The notes beneath the pieces were generated by a model. That model was not told where the DNA came from and made no database searches. It saw nothing but the letters and a program-made list of their open reading frames with translations. 64,000 nt of DNA from Bacteroidota bacterium (GTDB lineage Bacteria > Bacteroidota > Bacteroidia > Flavobacteriales > Weeksellaceae): positions 62,001 through 126,000 of the forward strand of contig JAFAGO010000042.1 in NCBI GenBank assembly GCA_023422635.1. The letters run 5' to 3'. This document shows positions 13,476 to 22,560 of the stretch, piece by piece (position 1 is the stretch's first letter; each line of letters begins with the position of its first letter). A program made the position numbers and the translations under genes.

Positions 13476-14594
13476 TTATTTCGATTTGTTAGAATTTGAA
13501 TAGTCTTCTTTTACCTGATTAAAAAGATTGAGAATTTTTGGTTCTTCGTTTTCCCAACATAATACCGTAGCAGCGTGGTTTAATGCATCACGATAATGTG
13601 ATTTTCCATTGTGAAGCACGTTGGAAATTTTCTCGGCGAGCTCATCAGAAGAATGATTGTGGATTACAGATCCCACGTGATACGTTTCAACAATTTTTTT
13701 CATTTCAGGAAAAGCGGAAACTACCACGGGAACTTTAGCCTGAATATAATCGGAAACCTTATTGGGTAGTGAGTAGTAATAACTTAAACCATTATTTTCT
13801 TCAATGCTTAATCCTACATCCGCTTGTTTGGTAATTGTGCGAAGATCGTCGGGAAGAAGTTTTCCTAAGAACTTAACTTTATCGGTAAGCTTTTCCTTTT
13901 TGGTTAACGAGACGTATTCATCATATTTTGGCCCTTTTCCTGCAATCCAAAGTTCCGCATTTTCAATTTTTTCCATTGCAGGAATTACTTTGTCAAGTCC
14001 TCTTGATGGATTGATAACGCCTTGATAAAGAATGATTTTTGGAGTGTTGTTTTCGGGTTTTTGCTGTAAATAGAGGTTTCTTGGGAAATTTTGAACAACG
14101 ATTGGTTTTTCAATTTTATATGTCGATTGAAACCATTGTGCATAGCTTTCGCTGGCCGTCATCATGTATTTTAATTTCGGAACAAAAGTGCGTTCCAAAA
14201 GGCGCCAAATTTTTTGTGTCCATCTTCCTTTTAAGGATGGCATTTCTGTAAACATTTCATGGCTATCAAATACCATTGGTATATTTAACTTTTTGGAAAC
14301 TAAAAAATTAGGTAGAATTGTATCTAAATCGTTGGAAAGTAGAATTGTATTTTTATCTGCTCTTTTCAACAACTCGTTGTAAAGTTTTTTATTGAATTCT
14401 GGATATGCCAACTTTAAACTTTTGGATTGTAAAGGAATTCTGAAAAACGTATAAGGCCTTTCCATTTCTGGTGTTCCGTCCCAAGAATTACCTATTAATA
14501 GAATTTTATAACCATGGTCATAAAGGGTTTTACAAACTTTTTCAACACGTTGGTCGGTATAGAGGTTGTTAAAAACACTCACAATAATCGTCAT
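13476..14594 (-). CDS. Glycosyltransferase family 4
   Basis: A 372-residue GT-B glycosyltransferase. The N-terminal acceptor domain starts MTIIVSVFNNLYTDQRVEKV. The C-terminal GT4 domain (PF00534/PF13692) begins near IILYQGVINPSRGLDKVIPA and holds AELWIAGKGPKYDEYVSL and SIEENNGLSYYYSLPNKVSD, the usual nucleotide-sugar binding region with its two glutamates. It probably makes a surface polysaccharide or glycolipid. It stands alone upstream of the sufE-GT9 pair on the same strand. Donor and acceptor cannot be predicted. Confidence 0.88.
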   Translation of the reverse strand: MTIIVSVFNNLYTDQRVEKVCKTLYDHGYKILLIGNSWDGTPEMERPYTFFRIPLQSKSLKLAYPEFNKKLYNELLKRADKNTILLSNDLDTILPNFLVSKKLNIPMVFDSHEMFTEMPSLKGRWTQKIWRLLERTFVPKLKYMMTASESYAQWFQSTYKIEKPIVVQNFPRNLYLQQKPENNTPKIILYQGVINPSRGLDKVIPAMEKIENAELWIAGKGPKYDEYVSLTKKEKLTDKVKFLGKLLPDDLRTITKQADVGLSIEENNGLSYYYSLPNKVSDYIQAKVPVVVSAFPEMKKIVETYHVGSVIHNHSSDELAEKISNVLHNGKSHYRDALNHAATVLCWENEEPKILNLFNQVKEDYSNSNKSK

Positions 14595-14660
14595 CTCAGA
14601 AACCTATTTACAGAAATATTTAAAAAAGGTACAACTCTTTTATAAAAGGATAATAAAAAT

Positions 14661-14879
14661 CTAGCTTTTTTTAAGAAGATGATAGACCTGCACGCCGCAA
14701 AGCAATGCGTTAGGAATTATTACAGGCCACAACGGACCGCTGTAATAACCATAGATTACAAAGAAAATACAACCAATTAAATTAACAATCCGAATTTTTT
14801 TAACATCTTTAAAAATGAAACTCAAAAGGATAAATAACGATGCGGCATAGCCGAAGTAGGTTGCGATTTCAGGGCTCAT
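14661..14879 (-). CDS. Small membrane protein, YgjV/SemiSWEET-like
   Basis: A 72-residue protein with three predicted membrane helices: PEIATYFGYAASLFILLSFI, KIRIVNLIGCIFFVIYGYYS and PLWPVIIPNALLCGVQVYHL. The K-D-x-x-K-I-R-x-x-N pattern between helices 1 and 2 and the three-helix size fit the MtN3/SemiSWEET and YgjV-like group. I start it at MSPEIATYF (14879); the longer frame to 14930 adds a hydrophilic extension of unlikely origin. The gene is divergent from the antiporter gene. Sugar transport is possible but unproven for this subgroup. Confidence 0.7.
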   Translation of the reverse strand: MSPEIATYFGYAASLFILLSFIFKDVKKIRIVNLIGCIFFVIYGYYSGPLWPVIIPNALLCGVQVYHLLKKS

Positions 14880-15043
14880 TTTAGTAGATTTATGATTTTG
14901 CAACAAACCTATGAACATTTTATGAACCAAAAAAGCGATTTGAGACTTAATTTACAATAAGCGGATTTGTGTTTTATAACAAAATCTTAAAATTACATTA
15001 CACATTTGTTGGCGAAAAAGCTTTATTTTGCGAAAAAGTGAAA

Positions 15044-16114
15044 ATGAAGCGGTTAATCCATTGGTCGGTTATTTTTCCGATTTTAGCAGTACTATTTTAT
15101 TTCGGCGGTTTTGTTGGTCAGTCGGGTTGGTTGGATTTTGTTGGTGGGCTATTACTGATGTCGAGTGTTTTAGCTGCAGTTCATCATGCAGAAGTAGTCG
15201 CACACCGCGTCGGCGAACCTTTTGGAACAATTATTCTTGCTATATGTATCACGATTCTTGAGGTTTCTTTAATTATTTCTTTGATGGTTGCGGGAGGAGA
15301 GCATGCGAGCACATACGCGCGCGACACTGTTTTTGCTGCCATTATGCTAATTTTAAATGGAATTATTGGGGTTTGCATTTGGCTTGGAGGTGTTAAGTAC
15401 AGTGAACAGTATTTTGCGAAAACGTCGGCGACCACGTATTTGGTGAGTTTGGTTGCTATTTTAGTGATGACGTTAATTCTGCCGAATTTTACGGTAAGCG
15501 CTTCAGGACCACATTATTCAACGGCGCAATTGGTATTTGTTGCTTTGGCATGCTTGATTATTTACGCTACTTTTTTAATGGTGCAAACAGTTCGGCATCG
15601 CAATTATTTTATTGAAGAAGATGACAATAAATCGCATGATGATCATCCGAAACCCAATATTAAAAACGCAGTTCTCAGTTTAGTATTTCTCATTGTATGT
15701 TTGGCTGTAGTTGTTTTTATGGCGAAAGCGCTTTCGCCTGTTATTGAAGATTTAGTAAAAAGTGCAGGTGCGCCACAAAGTTTGGTTGGAGTAATTATTG
15801 CTGCGGTTGTACTACTTCCAGAAGGTTTAGCTGCAATTCGCGCAGCTAGAAAAGATCAAATTCAATCTTCTCTTAATCTTGCACTTGGCTCCGCACTTGC
15901 AAGTATAGGACTTACCATTCCATGTGTAGCCGTTGTTTGTATTATGTATGATATTCCATTAACATTAGGATTAGATAAAAAATCCATTATACTTCTGATG
16001 CTTTCTATCTTCACCGTAATGCTTTCGTTAAGTCGTGGAAAAACCAATATACTGTATGGTGTAGTTTTGCTGGTGAATTTATGTGCGTATATTTTTTACG
16101 TAATTGTTCCTTAA
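15044..16114 (+). CDS. Calcium/sodium:proton antiporter, ChaA-like
   Basis: A 356-residue membrane protein with about 11 helices of the CaCA (Na+/Ca2+ exchanger, PF01699) superfamily. Both alpha repeats are visible: the first has HHAEVVAHRVGEPFGTIILA then ITILEVSLIISLMVAGG, the second LLPEGLAAIRAARKDQIQSS and NLALGSALASIGLTIPCVAV. The acidic residues in these repeats bind cations. The layout and length match E. coli ChaA. A His/Asp-rich loop (EEDDNKSHDDHPKP) lies between the halves. The start is MKRLIHW at 15044; the upstream extension to 14969 lacks membrane-protein character. Confidence 0.85.
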   Translation: MKRLIHWSVIFPILAVLFYFGGFVGQSGWLDFVGGLLLMSSVLAAVHHAEVVAHRVGEPFGTIILAICITILEVSLIISLMVAGGEHASTYARDTVFAAIMLILNGIIGVCIWLGGVKYSEQYFAKTSATTYLVSLVAILVMTLILPNFTVSASGPHYSTAQLVFVALACLIIYATFLMVQTVRHRNYFIEEDDNKSHDDHPKPNIKNAVLSLVFLIVCLAVVVFMAKALSPVIEDLVKSAGAPQSLVGVIIAAVVLLPEGLAAIRAARKDQIQSSLNLALGSALASIGLTIPCVAVVCIMYDIPLTLGLDKKSIILLMLSIFTVMLSLSRGKTNILYGVVLLVNLCAYIFYVIVP

Positions 16115-16168
16115 ATTTTCGAGTTGTACTTTTGCTCATTCAAATGAGCTTTTAAAGAATATCTTGTA

Positions 16169-16657
16169 ATGGATTTGCCGAAATATAAAAAACTTGCAGT
16201 AGAGAAAGATAAAGAAAACCGTAAATTTTTAGCACAACTTAAAAAGAAACCTCCCAAAAATTTGGATTACGTGGTGCAAGATGTACATGAAGAAGTTTTC
16301 GAAAAAGTGGATTGTTTGCAATGTGCAAATTGCTGTAAAACAACAGGTCCATTATTTACAGAGAAAGATATCGAACGAATTTCGAAGCATCTAAGGATGA
16401 AAGCGGTAGATTTTGAAAGTAAATTTTTGCGTATTGATGAAGATCGCGATAAAGTGCTGCAATCTTTGCCGTGCTGGTTTTTAAATGATGATAATACCTG
16501 TTCTATTTATGAAGTTCGACCGAAAGCATGTCGAGAATTTCCGCACACCGATCGCAAAAAAATCTATCAAATTAATGCATTAACAGAGAAGAATGCCCTT
16601 ATTTGTCCCGCAGTTTATGAATTCTTAGAAAAATTGAAAGTAAAAATTGCCAAGTAA
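16169..16657 (+). CDS. YkgJ family cysteine-cluster protein
   Basis: A 162-residue protein of the PF03692 family (formerly UPF0153), annotated as zinc- or iron-chelating. The cysteine motif is complete: CLQCANCCKTTGPLF, later LPCWFLNDDNTCSIYEVRPK then ACREFPH, with LICPAVYEF near the C-terminus. These residues are thought to bind a metal or Fe-S cluster. The N-terminus is lysine-rich. Its function is not known. It lies 55 bp after the antiporter gene on the same strand and may be cotranscribed. Confidence 0.85.
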   Translation: MDLPKYKKLAVEKDKENRKFLAQLKKKPPKNLDYVVQDVHEEVFEKVDCLQCANCCKTTGPLFTEKDIERISKHLRMKAVDFESKFLRIDEDRDKVLQSLPCWFLNDDNTCSIYEVRPKACREFPHTDRKKIYQINALTEKNALICPAVYEFLEKLKVKIAK

Positions 16658-16720
16658 TTTGAGAAGGAAAATCCTATACACTCAATACTCTCATTCAAGT
16701 TGATGCGAATGTAAAAATAA

Positions 16721-16750
16721 AACGAGAGCAGGAAAATTCTTGCTCTCGTT
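16721..16750. terminator. Bidirectional terminator between YkgJ-family gene and gdhA
   Basis: Perfect 10-bp inverted repeat AACGAGAGCA / TGCTCTCGTT around a 10-nt loop, T-rich on the minus-strand side. Confidence 0.85.
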
Positions 16751-16772
16751 CGTTTATAGATATAGGGTTTGT

Positions 16773-18131
16773 TTACACGACACCTTGCGCAAGCATTGCT
16801 TCTGCAACTTTCACAAAACCTGCAATATTGGCTCCTTTTACGTAATTTACGTAGCCGTCTTGCTCAACGCCATATTGTTTACACGCTTTATGAATGCCAA
16901 CCATAATTTCTTTCAAACGAGCATCCACTTCTTCAGAAGTCCAGTTTAAGCGAATGGAATTTTGGGTCATCTCCAAACCAGAAGTGGCAACACCGCCAGC
17001 ATTTGATGCTTTTCCTGGAGAAAATAATACTTTATTATCCAAAAAGTAATTAATTGCGTCCAAAGTTGAAGGCATATTCGCTGCCTCTGTCACGCAGATG
17101 CAACCATTTTCTACTAACGTTTTCGCATCCTCTAAATGAAGTTCATTTTGAGTAGCACAAGGGAATGCGATATCACATTTTACTTGCCATGGTCTTTTGC
17201 CAGCATGGAATTCCGCTGATGGATATTTCTTTACGTAATCCTCCGCTCTGTTGTTGCCAGATGCACGAAGTTCTAAAAGGAAATCAATTTTTTCTCCAGA
17301 AATACCATCTTTATCGTAAACAAATCCATCTGGACCGGAAATCGTAACGATTTTTCCGCCCAATTGCGTAAATTTTTGAATCACTCCCCAAGCTACATTT
17401 CCGAATCCAGAAACGGCAGCTGTTTTTCCTTTAATATCTTGTCCGATAGTTTTTAGCATTTGCTCCGCGAAGTACACCACGCCATATCCTGTTGCTTCGG
17501 GGCGAATTAATGATCCTCCGTACGCTAAACCTTTTCCTGTAAGTACACCGGTAAATTCGTTTCGAACTTTTTTGTATTGTCCGAAAAGATATCCAATTTC
17601 TCTAGCGCCAACGCCAATATCTCCAGCAGGAACATCGGTTTCTGGACCAATATGTTTGCAAAGTTCCGTCATAAATGCCTGGCAAAAACGCATGACTTCC
17701 ATATCCGATTTTCCTTGAGGATCGAAGTCGGATCCGCCTTTTCCACCACCCATTGGCAAAGTGGTTAACGAGTTTTTGAAAACTTGTTCAAAAGCCAAGA
17801 ATTTTAAAACGGATAGGTTTACGGTTGGATGAAAGCGAATTCCCCCTTTATACGGGCCAATTGCGGAATTCATTTGAATCCTAAAACCTCGGTTAACTTG
17901 GATTTCTCCTTGATCATCTACCCAAGGCACACGAAAGATAATAATACGTTCAGCTTCTGCCATTCTTTCAAGCAGTTTCATGCCATTGTATTCTTTGCGA
18001 GTAGCAATAAAAGGGATTACCGTAACGGCAACTTCTTTTACCGCTTGAAGAAATTCTGGTTCATTAGGATTTTTTGCTTCGATTTTAGCAATGAATTCCT
18101 GAATTTTTTGTTCTACATTATAATGTTCCAT
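16773..18131 (-). CDS. gdhA: Glutamate dehydrogenase (NADP-type, hexameric)
   Basis: A 452-residue cytosolic enzyme catalysing reductive amination of 2-oxoglutarate with ammonia, an entry point of nitrogen. The substrate-binding lysine segments are clear: GGIRFHPTVNLSVLKFLAFE and the glycine-rich LPMGGGKGGSDFDPQGKSD, then the active-site PAGDIGVGAREIGY. The Rossmann domain has AAVSGFGNVAWGVIQKF. Length and sequence fit class I (50 kDa) enzymes that usually prefer NADPH. It is a single-gene unit with its own promoter and a bidirectional terminator. Confidence 0.96.
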   Translation of the reverse strand: MEHYNVEQKIQEFIAKIEAKNPNEPEFLQAVKEVAVTVIPFIATRKEYNGMKLLERMAEAERIIIFRVPWVDDQGEIQVNRGFRIQMNSAIGPYKGGIRFHPTVNLSVLKFLAFEQVFKNSLTTLPMGGGKGGSDFDPQGKSDMEVMRFCQAFMTELCKHIGPETDVPAGDIGVGAREIGYLFGQYKKVRNEFTGVLTGKGLAYGGSLIRPEATGYGVVYFAEQMLKTIGQDIKGKTAAVSGFGNVAWGVIQKFTQLGGKIVTISGPDGFVYDKDGISGEKIDFLLELRASGNNRAEDYVKKYPSAEFHAGKRPWQVKCDIAFPCATQNELHLEDAKTLVENGCICVTEAANMPSTLDAINYFLDNKVLFSPGKASNAGGVATSGLEMTQNSIRLNWTSEEVDARLKEIMVGIHKACKQYGVEQDGYVNYVKGANIAGFVKVAEAMLAQGVV

Positions 18132-18157
18132 AACAACGATGTGAGAAATATCGGCAA

Positions 18158-18188
18158 CAAATTTAAATTTATTTTCAAGGTTCGCAAA
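18158..18188 (-). promoter_or_regulatory. gdhA promoter (-33 TTTG, -7 TAAATTTG)
   Basis: On the minus strand TTTG (18188-18185) is followed after 19 bp by TAAATTTG (18165-18158), an excellent match to the Bacteroidota sigma consensus TTTG-N19-TAnnTTTG. The -7 ends 27 bp before the gdhA ATG. Confidence 0.75.
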
Positions 18189-18321
18189 TGTTTTTTGTTG
18201 ATTTGATAAAAATATAATAAAAATGTGAGTATTTTTTAATTAAAGTAATAAAAAATGCAATTGCTTGCTGAAATTAAAAACTTATTAAATAAATAATAAA
18301 TTTTATGGAATTGTTAAAATA

Positions 18322-19431
18322 TCATAAAGTTGTAAAACGTTGTCCTGAAAATGTTTTCACCTTCCCTAAAAGTTCGAGTTCAAGGATTTCGGAGAGAATT
18401 TTAAATCCAGGAATTGCTATTTGATCGGCAATCTCATCTAAAGATATATTGGGATTTAATTTGATACAATTATAAATGATTTGTTGCTGATCCGTTAACG
18501 CAACTGTTTCCTCAGAAATCGGAAAAAGCTCATCCATATTCGCTTTTTTTTCTTTAATTCCCAATTCTTTTAGCAAATCTTTAATTGTAGAAATTGCAGC
18601 AGCTTTATTTTTGTAAATCAGTTGATTGCAACCTTGACTGTACGTATCTGAAATTTTTCCAGGAAGCGCAAAGGTGTCTCGACTGTAATTAAATGCAAAG
18701 TTAGCGGTACTCATGGAACCCCCTCCAAATGCCGTTTCCACAATAATGGTCGCGGGCGAAATTCCAGCAATAATACGATTTCGTTGGATGAAATTTTCGC
18801 GATCTGGCTTTTGAGAAGAATTGAATTCGGTTAGTAAAGTGCCACCATTCTCCAGTATTTGTTGGGAAAGTATTTTATTTTTAGAGGGATATAACGTATG
18901 AAATCCATGCGCTAAAACTGCAATTGTTGGTATTGATTTTTCGATGCTTTTTGAATGAACTTCGGTATCAACGCCTAAAGCTAATCCACTTATGGTTGAA
19001 AAGTGGTGTGGTTGTAAAGCTTCTGTGAAATTATTGATAAACGTTTTTCCGTAGGAGGTCATATTTCGGGTTCCCACAACACTCACCGATTTTAAGTCTT
19101 CATTGAAGTTTCCTTTTTGATAAAGTATTGCAGGTGCATCTATACATTCATTTAATAAAATGGGAAGTTCATTACGGTGGCGAAGTTTAATTTGAATATG
19201 GTTTTGTTCGCAAAACTTTAATTCTTTCTCGGCAAAATGTAGATGATCTGGTGATCCAATTTCGGAAGCTAATTTTCTGCCGATTCCGTTATGCGCTAGA
19301 AATTCTTTTTTAGGCATTTCCCAAATTGCTTTCGCAGAGCCAAATGCACGAATAAGCTTGTGGAAACTTATGTCACCAATTAAACTGCAACGGCGCAACG
19401 CAATGGAGTACAAGTGCTCTTCAGAATACAT
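18322..19431 (-). CDS. dprA: DNA processing protein DprA
   Basis: A 369-residue protein with an N-terminal SAM/HhH-like helical part (residues 1-70, HNGIGRKLASEIG), the Rossmann-like DNA-binding core with VSVVGTRNMTSYGKTFINNF, SGLALGVDTEVHSKSI, TIAVLAHGFHTLYPSKNK and RNRIIAGISPATIIVETAFG then GSMSTANFA, and a C-terminal winged helix (DLT-like, about 300-369). DprA loads RecA on incoming single-stranded DNA in natural transformation. The length is normal. Other competence genes are not visible nearby. Confidence 0.93.
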   Translation of the reverse strand: MYSEEHLYSIALRRCSLIGDISFHKLIRAFGSAKAIWEMPKKEFLAHNGIGRKLASEIGSPDHLHFAEKELKFCEQNHIQIKLRHRNELPILLNECIDAPAILYQKGNFNEDLKSVSVVGTRNMTSYGKTFINNFTEALQPHHFSTISGLALGVDTEVHSKSIEKSIPTIAVLAHGFHTLYPSKNKILSQQILENGGTLLTEFNSSQKPDRENFIQRNRIIAGISPATIIVETAFGGGSMSTANFAFNYSRDTFALPGKISDTYSQGCNQLIYKNKAAAISTIKDLLKELGIKEKKANMDELFPISEETVALTDQQQIIYNCIKLNPNISLDEIADQIAIPGFKILSEILELELLGKVKTFSGQRFTTL

Positions 19432-19463
19432 AAAAAACGCATTTTACCCAAAGATAGTAATTT

Positions 19464-20249
19464 TTACGACTGATTTTTTCGAATGTCGTCTAGATAATCC
19501 CAAACGTTATCTTCCTTTTTCTGAGGCATTTCCAGAAAATGATCGGGGTTATTTTCAATATAGTTTTGCCAAAGTTTATCGTCTTTCTCATTGTAATAAT
19601 GAGGATATTCCCAAATAAACTTCTTTTGTTTTTCGCCATTTTTTCGATTTAAAAATGCAAGGATGATTCCTACAATTGCACCGGCAAGGTGTGCTTGCCA
19701 TGAAATCCTACTCGGAGCCGAAAGGGTATTGAATAATTCTTCCGGAAGAACTCCCCAAATTAAACTTCCATAATAAAGCGCTACTAAAAGTGCAATGGTA
19801 AGCAGTTTTTTATCTTTTCGAATAACGCCGCTAAAAAACAGAAAAAAGGCCAAAGCGTACACCAATCCACTTGCACCAATAATACAAACATATCGGTATT
19901 GCCCAGTAAAAACATCAATGGGAGGTAACAACCAAACGAGTAGTCCAGAAAGTAGCCAACTGTATAAAAATATTTTGGTTGCAATTTTTGTGTAGAACTG
20001 AAACAGTAAAAACATCAGTACAAACATGGGAACAGAATTGCTCAAAATATGCTCAAACCCGCCATGAAGAAGTGGCGAGAAAATAATTCCCAACAAACCT
20101 TCCGGTACAAGTGGAATAATAGCACCGTTGCAATTTTCGAAAAACCCTTGATTTTGCAATGCAAATCCCAACCACATTGCAAGTATCATCAAAGTAGGAT
20201 AAAGGAGTGCCTTATATTCCAGTTTGTTATGAAGAAATGATTTGAACAT
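19464..20249 (-). CDS. Rhomboid family intramembrane serine protease
   Basis: An integral membrane protease of about 261 residues with six core helices. The catalytic serine sits in IIGASGLVYALAFFLFF (GxSG) and the catalytic histidine in SRISWQAHLAGAIVGI; the WLLPPIDVFTGQ loop and HGGFEHILSNSVPMF (H/N region of helix 2) are also family features. A hydrophilic tail of about 60 residues follows (NYIENNPDHFLEMPQKKEDN). I take MFKSFLHNK (20249) as the start; Met codons at 20276 and 20363 are alternatives. Substrate is unknown. Confidence 0.87.
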   Translation of the reverse strand: MFKSFLHNKLEYKALLYPTLMILAMWLGFALQNQGFFENCNGAIIPLVPEGLLGIIFSPLLHGGFEHILSNSVPMFVLMFLLFQFYTKIATKIFLYSWLLSGLLVWLLPPIDVFTGQYRYVCIIGASGLVYALAFFLFFSGVIRKDKKLLTIALLVALYYGSLIWGVLPEELFNTLSAPSRISWQAHLAGAIVGIILAFLNRKNGEKQKKFIWEYPHYYNEKDDKLWQNYIENNPDHFLEMPQKKEDNVWDYLDDIRKNQS

Positions 20250-20393
20250 GCGTGGATATTTCAAAAGCAAGACCATTTTTTTATTTCGGACACATGTGTG
20301 GTTTTTTAAAAAATTTGCATTTAAATGTAAGACAAATCTTCTCAATTTCACGTTATATTGCAAACCTTAAACGCGCATTTACAAATTAATAAG

Positions 20394-20401
20394 TAATTTT
20401 G
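20394..20401 (+). promoter_or_regulatory. -7 element of first DUF3078 gene
   Basis: TAATTTTG matches TAnnTTTG and lies 21 bp before the ATG at 20423, which excludes the in-frame TTG at 20399 as a start. Confidence 0.6.
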
Positions 20402-20422
20402 TACGAAGAAGTATTCAAACTG

Positions 20423-21529
20423 ATGAGAAGACCATTGACATTTCTATTATTGATTTTTTTTGGTGTTATGTATTCCCAGAAAAATCCTGTTCTTGCAGAA
20501 ATTGATTCTATTTCCCAAAATCGATGGAATGCTACAAATTATAATCAGGATAGTTTAAATAATCCAATCTATCAAGGTTTAAAGGTTTCCTTTAAAGATA
20601 CTTTGGTGGTTCCTAGAGAAGTTGTTGTTGTTCCAATGGCAGAAGAAATTCCCGTTACGCCTTTTAGTTTGGTTCGAAACAGCGAGAAAAATTGGTTCTT
20701 CTATGGGCAAAATAATTTGGTATTCAATCAAGCTTCCTTTTCAAATTGGATTTCTGGGGGTAATAATAATATAGGCATCATTGGAAAAGTGAACTATAAC
20801 GTTATTTATAAGCACAAAAAACATTATGTTGAAAATAATGTGCAATTGGGGTACGGATTAATCAGTCAAGAAGATCAAACATCCCGTAAAACAGAGGATT
20901 ACATTAACTTAATGACGAATTATGGCTATGAATTAGGAGGGAATTACTATCTTTCTTCAGGGATACAATTTCTATCGCAATTTACGCCTGGGTATAATTA
21001 TTCGGTAACGCCAGATCCTGTATATAACGATCGTGTTTCACGATTTATGGCACCAGGATATTTAAATTTGGGGGTTGGTATTTCTTACAATCCTAAAGAA
21101 AATTTCCAAGTAATTTTTAGACCAATTAATGGTAAATTTACTTTTGTTACAGATCCGCATTTGCAGAAAGCAGGAAAGTTTGGTTTAGAACGAGATGGAC
21201 AAAGCGCGCGTACAGAGCTTGGTGCAATGCTGAATATTATTTATCGTTTAAAAATTTACAAAGGAATTAACTTCGATAATCAACTGAATTTCTTTACCAA
21301 CTATTTGTATCATTCCGAAAGAGTGGATATTGCCTACACAGGAAATTTAAATATTCGCTTCAATAAATTTATTTCAACAATTGTTACATTGGATTTGGCG
21401 TACGATCATGATCAAATTCAAAAGTTGCAACGCAAACAAACGCTAAGTGTAGGTCTATCGTATAATTTAGGGCAAAGTGTGGAAAAACAAAGACCAACGA
21501 AAGTAATTAAACCATTTGTCGCTCAATAA
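20423..21529 (+). CDS. DUF3078 domain-containing protein (first of a pair)
   Basis: A 368-residue exported protein with a signal peptide (MRRPLTFLLLIFFGVMYSQK). After a polar stretch comes the DUF3078 beta-rich domain starting near KNWFFYGQNNLVFNQASFSN, continuing with WISGGNNNIGIIGKVNYNV and DLAYDHDQIQKLQRKQTLSV near the end. DUF3078 is a Bacteroidota outer-membrane-type barrel of unknown function. It is followed after 62 bp by a paralogue with the same motifs; the two share an arrangement but the first has a longer N-terminal spacer. Confidence 0.85.
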   Translation: MRRPLTFLLLIFFGVMYSQKNPVLAEIDSISQNRWNATNYNQDSLNNPIYQGLKVSFKDTLVVPREVVVVPMAEEIPVTPFSLVRNSEKNWFFYGQNNLVFNQASFSNWISGGNNNIGIIGKVNYNVIYKHKKHYVENNVQLGYGLISQEDQTSRKTEDYINLMTNYGYELGGNYYLSSGIQFLSQFTPGYNYSVTPDPVYNDRVSRFMAPGYLNLGVGISYNPKENFQVIFRPINGKFTFVTDPHLQKAGKFGLERDGQSARTELGAMLNIIYRLKIYKGINFDNQLNFFTNYLYHSERVDIAYTGNLNIRFNKFISTIVTLDLAYDHDQIQKLQRKQTLSVGLSYNLGQSVEKQRPTKVIKPFVAQ

Positions 21530-21591
21530 TTTAGAAGTCATTTCGCTTTTATTAAATTATTCTCAATTTTGCGCCTTCAAAAATTCAGTAT

Positions 21592-22503
21592 ATGAAAAAA
21601 TTATTTTTAGCAGGAATGCTGATGCTTGGTTTTGCAGCGTCTGCGCAAGAAGAAACAGCAGCTGTTGCAGATTCTACAAAAAATTGGTCGATTATCGGAC
21701 AAAATACATTAATGCTTAATCAAGCCGCCTTCTCTAATTGGGTTGGTGGTGGTGCCAATAATGTGGGTTGGCTTGCAGGAGTGAATTATAATATGACCTA
21801 CGAAAAAGGAAAAGATTTGTGGGAAAATATTGTTATTTTAGGTTATGGGCAAAACAATACAAAAGGGGTAGGCAACCGAAAAACTCAAGATGTAATTAAC
21901 CTATCTACAAACTACGGTAGAAAAATCGCCAATAATTGGTACGCTTCTGTAGGTTCGAGTTTCCTATCGCAATTTTCTGAAGGTTATGAAGATGGAAATA
22001 ATCCTGACGCTGCTAAAATTTCAAATTTCATGGCACCAGGATATCTTAACGTAGGTGCTGGTTTTACGTACAGACCGAACGATAATTTCACCATGACACT
22101 TCGTCCGGCCAATGCAAGATGGACTTTTGTTGGCGATAAGGATTTACAATTTGCAGGAAATTATGGTTTGAAAAATGATGGAGACTCTTCTCTTTTTCAA
22201 TTTGGTTTCTTGGGAACCGCAATTTATAAAGTTCAGTTGATGGAAAATATTTCTTTAGTGAATTCAGCATCTGTATTTTCGAATTATTTAGATCATCCGG
22301 AAAGATTGGTTCTCTCTTATGGAGGAGTTTTAAATATGAAAATCAACAAATATATTTCTTCTGTAATTACGCTTGATTTGCTTTACGATCATAACCAAAT
22401 TAAAAGAACACAGTTGAAACAAACCCTTGGAGTTGGTTTTGCGTACAATATCAACAATGGCGTTAAGCGCTCTGAAAACAAGGAAAATCAAACTTGGAAA
22501 TAA
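21592..22503 (+). CDS. DUF3078 domain-containing protein (second of a pair)
   Basis: A 303-residue protein with a signal peptide cleaved near ASAQEETAA (residues 16-20). The DUF3078 domain has NWSIIGQNTLMLNQAAFSNW then VGGGANNVGWLAGVNYNMTY and TLDLLYDHNQIKRTQLKQTL, parallel to the upstream protein. Alternating strands and aromatic residues suggest an outer-membrane barrel. The tandem arrangement points to gene duplication. A bidirectional terminator follows 10 bp after the stop. Function unknown. Confidence 0.87.
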   Translation: MKKLFLAGMLMLGFAASAQEETAAVADSTKNWSIIGQNTLMLNQAAFSNWVGGGANNVGWLAGVNYNMTYEKGKDLWENIVILGYGQNNTKGVGNRKTQDVINLSTNYGRKIANNWYASVGSSFLSQFSEGYEDGNNPDAAKISNFMAPGYLNVGAGFTYRPNDNFTMTLRPANARWTFVGDKDLQFAGNYGLKNDGDSSLFQFGFLGTAIYKVQLMENISLVNSASVFSNYLDHPERLVLSYGGVLNMKINKYISSVITLDLLYDHNQIKRTQLKQTLGVGFAYNINNGVKRSENKENQTWK

Positions 22504-22512
22504 TAAAGAAAC

Positions 22513-22542
22513 AAAAAAGCACTCAATTTAGAGTGCTTTTTT
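22513..22542. terminator. Bidirectional terminator between DUF3078 gene and hemL
   Basis: AAAAAAGCACTC / GAGTGCTTTTTT, a perfect 12-bp inverted repeat with a 6-nt loop. Confidence 0.92.
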
Positions 22543-22560
22543 ATGTTTAAATTTCGTGTG

